This document shows, piece after piece, positions 56,155 through 64,000 of a DNA stretch of 64,000 nt. The stretch comes from Rhizobium sp. P32RR-XVIII (GTDB lineage Bacteria; Pseudomonadota; Alphaproteobacteria; Rhizobiales; Rhizobiaceae): assembly GCF_012641395.1 (NCBI RefSeq), contig NZ_JABAIH010000011.1:90346-154345 (forward strand), in the 5' to 3' direction. The notes beneath the pieces were generated by a model that was not told the DNA's origin, made no database searches, and was given only the letters and a program-made list of their open reading frames with translations. The position numbers and the translations under genes were made by a program. How positions within the stretch are numbered: position 1 is the first letter of the stretch; each line of letters starts with the position of its first letter.

Positions 56155-57414
56155 TTAGAGGTCGAGGACCAGACGCTCCGGATCTTCCAGGCTTTCCTTG
56201 ACGCGGACGAGGAAGGTCACGGCTTCCTTGCCGTCGACGATACGGTGATCGTAGGAGAGTGCGAGATACATCATCGGACGGATAACGATCTGGCCGCCGA
56301 CGACAACCGGACGGTCCTGGATCTTGTGCATGCCGAGGATACCGGACTGGGGAGCGTTCAAGATCGGCGAGGACATCAGCGAACCGTAAACGCCGCCATT
56401 GGTGATCGTGAAGGTGCCGCCCTGCATGTCGGCCATCGACAGCGAACCGTCGCGGGCTGCCTTTGCCAGGCGTGCCAGGTCCTTTTCGACTTCAGCAATC
56501 GACATCTGGTCGGCATCGCGGATGACCGGGACGACGAGGCCTTTGTCCGTGCCGACGGCCATGCCGATGTGGCAGTAGTTCTTGTAGATGATATCGGTGC
56601 CGTCGATCTCGGCGTTGACCGCCGGCAGTTCCTTCAGCGCGTGGGTGATGGCCTTGGTGAAGAAGCCCATGAAGCCGAGCTTCACGCCATGCTTCTTTTC
56701 GAAGACGTCCTTGTACTTGGCACGCAGATCCATGACCGCCTTCATGTCCACCTCGTTGTAGGTGGTCAGCATGGCGGCGGTGTTCTGTGCGTCCTTGAGG
56801 CGCTTGGCGATCGTCTGGCGCAGGCGCGTCATCTTCACGCGCTCTTCGCGGCCGGCATCTTCGACGGTCGACGGACCGCGCGGAGCCGCAGGGACTGCAG
56901 CCGGCGCCGAGGCAGCCGGAGCGGAAATGCCCTTGGCGACAGCGGCAATGACGTCGCCCTTCAGGACCTGGCCGCGCTTGCCGCTGCCTTCGACCTGATC
57001 GGCCGAGAGATTGTTCTCAGCGAGCATCTTCGAAGCAGCCGGGGCCGGCGGCATGGACGACGGGGCAGCAGGCTGAGCGGCAGGAGCCGGAGCAGCAGCG
57101 CCGGCAAGTGCGGGTTCGGCAACCTTCGCCGGAGCGGCGGCCGGGGCGGCAGCAACCGGGGCAGCGGCAGCGCCGGCACCTGCGGTGATCTGGCCGAGCA
57201 GCGCGCCGAGACCGACGGTTTCGCCTGCCTGAGCAACGATTTCGGACAGCGTACCGGAGGCCGGCGCCGGCACTTCGATGGTCACCTTGTCGGTTTCGAG
57301 CTCAACAATCGGCTCGTCGGCCTTGATGGCGTCGCCAACCTTCTTGAACCAGGTGCCGACGGTTGCCTCGCTGACGGATTCACCGAGAGTTGGAACGCGG
57401 ATTTCTGTGGCCAT
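56155..57414 (-). CDS. sucB: Dihydrolipoamide succinyltransferase (E2 of 2-oxoglutarate dehydrogenase)
   Basis: A 419-aa E2 enzyme. An N-terminal lipoyl domain (about residues 1-77) has the lipoylated Lys in ELETDKVTIEVPAPASG. An Ala/Pro-rich linker follows, then the peripheral-subunit-binding domain (SKMLAENNLSADQVEGSGKRGQVLKGDV) and the catalytic domain, which ends in the active-site YDHRIVDGKEAVTFLVRVKE. It transfers succinyl groups to CoA. A YciI gene lies between it and sucA. Confidence 0.97.
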   Translation of the reverse strand: MATEIRVPTLGESVSEATVGTWFKKVGDAIKADEPIVELETDKVTIEVPAPASGTLSEIVAQAGETVGLGALLGQITAGAGAAAAPVAAAPAAAPAKVAEPALAGAAAPAPAAQPAAPSSMPPAPAASKMLAENNLSADQVEGSGKRGQVLKGDVIAAVAKGISAPAASAPAAVPAAPRGPSTVEDAGREERVKMTRLRQTIAKRLKDAQNTAAMLTTYNEVDMKAVMDLRAKYKDVFEKKHGVKLGFMGFFTKAITHALKELPAVNAEIDGTDIIYKNYCHIGMAVGTDKGLVVPVIRDADQMSIAEVEKDLARLAKAARDGSLSMADMQGGTFTITNGGVYGSLMSSPILNAPQSGILGMHKIQDRPVVVGGQIVIRPMMYLALSYDHRIVDGKEAVTFLVRVKESLEDPERLVLDL

Positions 57415-57444
57415 TGTTCAAATCCTGATTTGCTTGTTTTCGTT

Positions 57445-57762
57445 CTATGCGTTTCCGGCAGCAGATGGCCGGAGAATGATCGAGGGCATCGGCAAAATTT
57501 CGAAGCGGAAACCGAAGCCGGAGCGGATGATCGGATCAGCGTCGGCTAGCACCTTAGCGGCCTCCTCATCCTCGACCGAGACGACCGCCATGCCCCAGGC
57601 TCCCTCGCCTTCGAAGACGGGACCGACGACAACTGCCGATCCTGCTTGTGCGTTCTGGTGCCAATATTCGGCATGGCGTTTCATCGCCGCCATTTCCTCT
57701 CCGGTCCCGTCATGCGGGAAAGTGGGGCGCGGCGGAACCAATCTCATGAAGAAATAGGCCAT
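57445..57762 (-). CDS. YciI-like protein between sucA and sucB
   Basis: A 105-aa YCII-domain protein (dimeric alpha-beta ferredoxin-like fold) from the ATG at 57762, with a G-rich GGGGGG ribosome binding site. Typical features are the first strand AYFFMRLVPPRPTF, MAAMKRHAEYWHQNAQAG with a conserved His, VVGPVFEGEGAWGMAVVSV and the DADPIIRSG segment with the conserved Asp that may form a His-Asp pair. Biochemical function unknown. It follows sucA by 14 bases and precedes sucB by 30, so it is co-expressed with 2-oxoglutarate dehydrogenase. Confidence 0.85.
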   Translation of the reverse strand: MAYFFMRLVPPRPTFPHDGTGEEMAAMKRHAEYWHQNAQAGSAVVVGPVFEGEGAWGMAVVSVEDEEAAKVLADADPIIRSGFGFRFEILPMPSIILRPSAAGNA

Positions 57763-57776
57763 CGCGCCCCCCGTTC

Positions 57777-60761
57777 TTAGCCGCCCAGCGCATCCTCGAG
57801 GAATGCGGCGAGCTGCGACAGATGCTTGGACATCAGGCCTGTTGCCGGCGAAGCGGCAGCCGGACGCCCGGTGTAACGGACGCGCTGATACTTCGCATCG
57901 ATGTGGGCGAGCACCCACTCCAGATACGGGTCGATGAACGACCAAGCACCCATGTTCTTCGGCTCTTCCTGGCACCAGACCATCTCGGCGTTCCGGAAGC
58001 GCGAGAGCTCGTTGATGAGCGCCTTTGCCGGGAACGGATAGAGCTGTTCGACGCGCAGCAGATAGACATCGTCGATGCCGCGCTTTTCGCGCTCTTCCAG
58101 AAGGTCGTAGTAGACCTTGCCGGTGCACATGACGACACGGCGAATCTTGTTGTCCTTCTGCAACTTGATCGGGCTATCCTTGATGACCTCGGCATCGTCC
58201 CAGAGCAGACGATGGAAGGAGGACTCACCGGCAAGTTCGGCAAGGCTCGACACTGCCCGCTTGTGGCGCAGCAAGGACTTCGGCGTCATCAGGATCAGCG
58301 GCTTGCGGAAGTCACGCTTCAGCTGGCGGCGCAGGATGTGGAAGTAGTTCGCCGGCGTCGTGACGTTGGCGACCTGCATGTTGTCTTCGGCGCAAAGCTG
58401 CAGGTAGCGCTCGAGGCGAGCCGAAGAGTGCTCCGGACCCTGACCTTCGTAGCCATGCGGCAGCAGGCAGACGAGACCGGACATGCGCAGCCACTTGCGT
58501 TCGCCCGACGAAACGAACTGGTCGAAGACGACCTGCGCACCGTTGGCGAAGTCGCCGAACTGGGCTTCCCAGAGGGTCAGCGCATTCGGGCGAGCCAGCG
58601 AATAGCCGTATTCGAAGCCGAGCACCGCTTCTTCCGAAAGCATCGAGTTGATGACTTCGTAACGGGCCTGGTTGGGCGACAGGTTCGCAAGCGGGATATA
58701 GCGCTCTTCCGTCTCCTGATCGTAGAGAACCGAATGACGCTGCGAGAAGGTGCCGCGTTCGCAATCCTGACCGGAGAGGCGGATCTTGTGGCCTTCGACC
58801 ACCAGCGAACCGAAGGCGAGCGCTTCGGCCATCGCCCAGTCGAGGTTCTCGCCCGTCTGGACCATGTTGGCGCGGTTTTCCATGAAGCGCTGGATGGTGC
58901 GGTGCGCATGGAAACCTTCCGGAATTTCCGAAAGCTTGCGGCCGATATCCTTCAACGTCTTCATCGGAACCGCCGTCTTGCCACGGCGCTGTTCGTCGGC
59001 ATTGTCGGCCGTGCGCAGGCCCGACCACTCACCATCCAGCCAGTCGGCCTTGTTCGGCTTGTAGCTCTGGCCGGCGTCGAATTCCTGCTCGAGATGCGCG
59101 CGCCAGTCGGCCTTCATCTTCTCGACTTCGCCTTCGCTGACGAGGCCTTCGGAGACGAGACGATCGGCATAGATCTGCAGAACCGTCTTATGGCCACGGA
59201 TGACCTTGTACATCTTCGGCTGCGTGAAGGACGGCTCGTCGCCTTCGTTGTGGCCGTACCGGCGGTAGCAGAACATGTCGACCACGACCGGCTTGTGGAA
59301 CTTCATCCGGAATTCGGTCGCGATTTTCGCGGCGTAGACGACAGCTTCCGGATCGTCGCCGTTGACGTGGAAGATCGGCGCTTCGATCATTTTCGCTACG
59401 TCGGACGGATAGGGCGACGAACGGGAGAAGGCCGGGTTCGTCGTAAAGCCGATCTGGTTGTTGATGATGACATGCATCGTGCCGGCAACGCGGTGCCCAC
59501 GAAGCCCCGACAGACCGAGAATTTCGGCGATGACGCCCTGGCCGGCGAAGGCCGCGTCGCCGTGGATCAGCAACGGCAGAACCTTGGCACGCTCGGTCAG
59601 CGGAATGACGTCGCCGTCCCAGACGGTCGCGCTCATGTCCTGCTTGGCACGGACCTTACCCATCACGACCGGGTCGACGATCTCAAGGTGTGACGGGTTT
59701 GCCGTCAGCGAAACGTGCACCCTGTTGCCGTCGAATTCGCGGTCGGACGATGCACCGAGATGGTACTTGACGTCACCCGAACCTTCGACCTCGTCAGGCG
59801 CGTAGGAACCACCCTTGAATTCGTGGAAGATGGCGCGGTGCGGCTTGCCCATGACCTGCGAAAGCACATTCAGACGCCCGCGGTGAGCCATGCCAAAGAC
59901 GGCTTCCTTGAGGCCGAGGCTGCCACCGCGCTTGAGGATCTGCTCAAGCGCGGGGATCAGCGATTCACCGCCATCGAGGCCGAAACGCTTGGTGCCCTTG
60001 AACTTGACGTCGAGGAACTGCTCGTAGCCTTCGGCTTCGACGAGCTTGGCAAGGATCGCCTTCTTACCTTCTGCGGTGAAGGCAACACCCTTGTCCGGCC
60101 CTTCGATGCGCTCCTGAACCCAGCCCTTTTCTTCCGGGTTGGACATATGCATGAACTCGACGCCGAGCGTCGAGCAATAGGTCCGCTCGAGGATCTCGAT
60201 CATCTGCGGAATAGTCGCGTATTCGAGACCGAGTACGTTGTCGATAAAGATCTTGCGGTCGTAGTCGGCAGGTGTGAAGCCGTAGGCCTCCGGTGAAAGC
60301 TCCTTGTAGTCTTCGACCGGTGCCGCGATGCCGAGCGGGTCGAGCTTGGCATGCAGATGGCCGCGCATGCGATAGGCACGGATCATCATGATGGCGCGTA
60401 CGGAATCGCGCGTCGCCTGGAGAACATCGGCGCCGTCAGTCGGCTGGCCCGCGGCTTCGGCCTTCGCCTTGACCTTGGTTTCGATGATCTTCTCGACCGT
60501 GCCCCAGTCGCCGTCGAGTGCCGACACCAGATCCCCGCGGGGCTGGACGGGCCAGTTCTTCTTACGCCAGGAAGCGCCCTTGGCCGCCTTCTTCACATCA
60601 TTCGGGTTGTCATCCAGCGCCTTGAAGAAGGCTTGCCATTGATCGTCTACGGACGTCGGGTCCTCTTCGTAGCGTGCGTAGAGCTGCTCGATATAGGCAG
60701 CATTGGCGCCATCCAGAAACGAGGTGATCTGAAACTGCTCGTTGGCTTCTTGCCGTGCCAT
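57777..60761 (-). CDS. sucA: 2-oxoglutarate dehydrogenase E1 component
   Basis: A 994-aa thiamine-diphosphate enzyme from the ATG at 60761 (MARQEANEQFQITSFLDGAN); the frame continues upstream without protein character. The N-terminal segment YIEQLYARYEEDPTSVDDQW is typical of E1o. Later parts are GMAHRGRLNVLSQVMGKPHR, the ThDP-binding HGDAAFAGQGVIAE near residue 420, and RRYGHNEGDEPSFTQP. It decarboxylates 2-oxoglutarate and passes the succinyl group to SucB lipoyl. It is downstream of sucD with 167 bases between, so an extra promoter may exist there. Confidence 0.97.
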   Translation of the reverse strand: MARQEANEQFQITSFLDGANAAYIEQLYARYEEDPTSVDDQWQAFFKALDDNPNDVKKAAKGASWRKKNWPVQPRGDLVSALDGDWGTVEKIIETKVKAKAEAAGQPTDGADVLQATRDSVRAIMMIRAYRMRGHLHAKLDPLGIAAPVEDYKELSPEAYGFTPADYDRKIFIDNVLGLEYATIPQMIEILERTYCSTLGVEFMHMSNPEEKGWVQERIEGPDKGVAFTAEGKKAILAKLVEAEGYEQFLDVKFKGTKRFGLDGGESLIPALEQILKRGGSLGLKEAVFGMAHRGRLNVLSQVMGKPHRAIFHEFKGGSYAPDEVEGSGDVKYHLGASSDREFDGNRVHVSLTANPSHLEIVDPVVMGKVRAKQDMSATVWDGDVIPLTERAKVLPLLIHGDAAFAGQGVIAEILGLSGLRGHRVAGTMHVIINNQIGFTTNPAFSRSSPYPSDVAKMIEAPIFHVNGDDPEAVVYAAKIATEFRMKFHKPVVVDMFCYRRYGHNEGDEPSFTQPKMYKVIRGHKTVLQIYADRLVSEGLVSEGEVEKMKADWRAHLEQEFDAGQSYKPNKADWLDGEWSGLRTADNADEQRRGKTAVPMKTLKDIGRKLSEIPEGFHAHRTIQRFMENRANMVQTGENLDWAMAEALAFGSLVVEGHKIRLSGQDCERGTFSQRHSVLYDQETEERYIPLANLSPNQARYEVINSMLSEEAVLGFEYGYSLARPNALTLWEAQFGDFANGAQVVFDQFVSSGERKWLRMSGLVCLLPHGYEGQGPEHSSARLERYLQLCAEDNMQVANVTTPANYFHILRRQLKRDFRKPLILMTPKSLLRHKRAVSSLAELAGESSFHRLLWDDAEVIKDSPIKLQKDNKIRRVVMCTGKVYYDLLEEREKRGIDDVYLLRVEQLYPFPAKALINELSRFRNAEMVWCQEEPKNMGAWSFIDPYLEWVLAHIDAKYQRVRYTGRPAAASPATGLMSKHLSQLAAFLEDALGG

Positions 60762-60928
60762 GGTCTTACGCGGACGCTCTTCGTCCGCCTCCTGACTTTG
60801 ATGAATTTGCCGGCCGATACCGGCTGCCGCATTCCAATTTGCCGCCTGTCCGCGGCACATCTGCGTAAACGTTCTTGCGCCGGGCGGCGGATGCAGATGC
60901 CATCCACCGCCCGGGTCTATATGTCGGC

Positions 60929-61834
60929 TTAGCCCTTCAGGACTTCAACCAGTGTCTTGCCAAGGCGGGCCGGCGACGGCGAGACGCGGATGCCGGCCGA
61001 TTCCATGGCGGCGATCTTCGATTCTGCGTCACCCTTGCCACCGGAAACCACGGCACCGGCATGGCCCATCGTGCGGCCCTTCGGAGCCGTACGACCGGCG
61101 ATGAAGCCGGCCATCGGCTTCTTGCGGCCCTTCTTGGCTTCGTCCTTGAGGAACTGCGCCGCATCTTCTTCTGCCGAGCCGCCGATTTCGCCGATCATGA
61201 TGATCGACTGCGTGGCGTCGTCAGCGAGGAACATTTCGAGCACGTCGATGAACTCGGTGCCCTTGACCGGATCGCCGCCGATACCGACAGCCGTCGTCTG
61301 GCCGAGACCTTCGTTGGAGGTCTGGAACACGGCTTCGTAGGTCAGCGTGCCGGAGCGGGAGACAATGCCGACCGAACCCTTGCGGAAGATCGAGCCCGGC
61401 ATGATGCCGATCTTGCATTCTTCCGGCGTCAGAACGCCCGGGCAGTTCGGGCCGAGCAGGCGCGACTTGGACTTGTCGAGCTTTGCCTTCACCCGCACCA
61501 TGTCCATGACCGGGATGCCCTCGGTGATGCAGGTGATGAACGGGATCTCGGCTTCGATCGCCTCGATGATCGCATCGGCTGCGCCTGCCGGCGGAACATA
61601 GATCACGGTCGCTTCGGCGCCGGTCTTTTCCTTGGCTTCGGCAACGGTCGCGAAGATCGGCAGCGCCGTGCCGTCGACGCCCGACGACCACGATTCGCCA
61701 CCCTTCTTCGGGTGAATACCGCCGACCATCTTGGTGCCGTAATAGGCGAGCGCCTGTTCGGTGTGGAAGGTGCCGGTCTTGCCGGTCAGGCCCTGAACGA
61801 GGACCTTCGTGTCTTTGTTGACGAGGATAGACAT
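60929..61834 (-). CDS. sucD: Succinyl-CoA synthetase alpha subunit
   Basis: A 301-aa subunit from the ATG at 61834 (MSILVNKDTKVLVQGLTGKTG). It has the CoA-binding N-terminal fold, PNCPGVLTPEECKIGIMPG, and the phosphohistidine region GRTAPKGRTMGHAGAVVSGGKG. With SucC it converts succinyl-CoA to succinate with ATP or GTP formation. It lies 19 bases after sucC. Confidence 0.97.
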   Translation of the reverse strand: MSILVNKDTKVLVQGLTGKTGTFHTEQALAYYGTKMVGGIHPKKGGESWSSGVDGTALPIFATVAEAKEKTGAEATVIYVPPAGAADAIIEAIEAEIPFITCITEGIPVMDMVRVKAKLDKSKSRLLGPNCPGVLTPEECKIGIMPGSIFRKGSVGIVSRSGTLTYEAVFQTSNEGLGQTTAVGIGGDPVKGTEFIDVLEMFLADDATQSIIMIGEIGGSAEEDAAQFLKDEAKKGRKKPMAGFIAGRTAPKGRTMGHAGAVVSGGKGDAESKIAAMESAGIRVSPSPARLGKTLVEVLKG

Positions 61835-61853
61835 TCTTTCCGGTCCTTCCAGA

Positions 61854-63047
<1,194 letters not shown>

Positions 63048-63067
63048 GGGGTCTTTCCCTGTTTCGA

Positions 63068-64000
63068 TTACTTCAGCGCAGGTGCAATGTTGCTGCAGGC
63101 CTCGCAGAGACCGGCGACCGCGCCGACAGACTTGTCAAATGCTTCCTTCTCGGCCTTGTTGAGGTCGATCTCGATGACGCGCTCGACGCCGCCGGCACCG
63201 ATAACGGTCGGAACGCCGACATACATGTCCTTGACGCCGTACTGGCCGGTCAGCTGCGCTGCGCAAGGCAGAACGCGCTTCTTGTCCTTGAGGTAGGATT
63301 CGGCCATCTCGATCGCCGAAGCAGCGGGCGCGTAGTATGCAGAGCCGGTCTTCAGGAGGCCAACGATTTCGGCACCACCGTCACGGGTGCGCTGGATGAT
63401 TTCCTCAAGGCGCTCCTTGGTGACCCAGCCCATCGTAACGAGATCGGTCAGCGGGATACCGCCAACGGTGGAGTAGCGTGCCAGCGGCACCATCGTGTCG
63501 CCGTGACCGCCGAGAACGAAGGCGGTGACGTCCTGAACGGAAACGTTGAATTCCTTGGCGAGGAAGAGACGGAAGCGCGAGGAGTCGAGAACGCCGGCCA
63601 TGCCGACGACCTTGTTTGCCGGAAGGCCGGAAAACTTCTGCAGCGCCCAGACCATGGCGTCCAGCGGGTTGGTGATGCAGATGACGAATGCGTTCGGGGC
63701 ATACTTCTTGATGCCGGCGCCGACCTGCTCCATGACCTTGAGGTTGATGCCGAGAAGGTCGTCGCGGCTCATGCCCGGCTTGCGCGGCACGCCTGCCGTG
63801 ACGATGCAGACATCTGCACCCTCGATCGCGGAATAGTCGCTGGCACCCGTGAGATTGGCGTCGAACCCTTCGACCGGCGACGATTGGGCAATGTCGAGAC
63901 CCTTACCCTGAGGAATGCCGTCGGCGATATCGAAGAGGACGATGTCGCCGAGCTCTTTCAGGCCGGCGAGATGCGCCAGCGTGCCACCAATCATGCCAGA
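63068..64000 (-). CDS. mdh: Malate dehydrogenase, partial (start outside window)
   Basis: The visible 311 codons run off the right edge. The edge codons read SGMIGGTLAHLAGL, the NAD-binding GxGxxG region, so about ten N-terminal residues are missing. It is the LDH-like type of MDH: GVPRKPGMSRDDLLGIN with the substrate-binding arginines, ITNPLDAMVWALQKFSG, and the catalytic His in VLGGHGDTMVPLARYSTV. It oxidises malate to oxaloacetate with NAD and is the first visible gene of mdh-sucC-sucD-sucA-yciI-sucB. Confidence 0.97.
   Translation of the reverse strand, partial: SGMIGGTLAHLAGLKELGDIVLFDIADGIPQGKGLDIAQSSPVEGFDANLTGASDYSAIEGADVCIVTAGVPRKPGMSRDDLLGINLKVMEQVGAGIKKYAPNAFVICITNPLDAMVWALQKFSGLPANKVVGMAGVLDSSRFRLFLAKEFNVSVQDVTAFVLGGHGDTMVPLARYSTVGGIPLTDLVTMGWVTKERLEEIIQRTRDGGAEIVGLLKTGSAYYAPAASAIEMAESYLKDKKRVLPCAAQLTGQYGVKDMYVGVPTVIGAGGVERVIEIDLNKAEKEAFDKSVGAVAGLCEACSNIAPALK

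Overview
The window looks like a chromosomal segment from an alphaproteobacterium of the order Hyphomicrobiales, most like the Rhizobiaceae (Rhizobium/Sinorhizobium type). The reasons are the TCA operon order mdh-sucC-sucD-sucA-(YciI)-sucB-...-lpdA, an F1 ATP synthase operon without Fo genes (atpHAGDC), a C4-pathway 5-aminolevulinate synthase (hemA) beside dxr, a divergent Lrp-rocF-rocD arginine catabolism unit, a five-gene soluble NAD-dependent formate dehydrogenase operon, high GC coding, and an EcfG-type (GGAAC-N16-CGTT) general stress promoter. No IS element, phage gene, CRISPR array, rRNA or tRNA was recognised. This assignment comes from gene content and order, not from a database search.

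Layout. 1-3615 (minus strand): prkA, a YeaH/DUF444 gene and the start of spoVR, a conserved stress/starvation trio. 4084-6062: a secreted DUF992 protein, a 54-aa membrane peptide behind an EcfG promoter, and two unrecognised minus-strand genes. 6386-8791: dxr (isoprenoid) and hemA (haem), convergent. 8973-12705: coxSLM, a form II CO-dehydrogenase-like molybdenum hydroxylase. 12982-21858: a small glycine-zipper lipoprotein, then tamA and a very large tamB carrying eight exact-length 107-aa repeats. 21880-24600: an Lrp regulator divergent from arginase and ornithine aminotransferase. 24806-27288: cheW and a soluble double-PAS chemoreceptor. 27382-35144: an OFA-family (oxalate/formate-type) transporter downstream of fdsD-fdhD-fdsA-fdsB-fdsG, with LysR and ArsR regulators upstream. 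36684-41173: an SDR, glpR-like and glpD genes, and an acyltransferase. 41238-46383: the F1 ATP synthase operon, with an unexpected 79-aa four-cysteine protein translationally coupled between atpD and atpC. 46636-53103: a small membrane protein, priA, a PlsC-like acyltransferase, xerC, a TraB/GumN protein and cytochrome b561. 53194-64000: the TCA operon, with a secreted protein, an SDR, a possible 50-aa peptide and a YciI protein lying among the enzyme genes. mdh runs off the right edge.

The genes are mostly central metabolism and envelope biogenesis. Formate oxidation, TCA flux and ATP synthase connect energetically, and TamA/TamB handle outer-membrane assembly and lipid transport. No obviously novel multigene defence or mobile system is visible. 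The most interesting items are the atpD/atpC inserted cysteine protein, the tamB repeat array, the EcfG-driven small membrane protein, a duplicated leader at the atpH start, and the pairing of an OFA transporter with the NAD-linked formate dehydrogenase.
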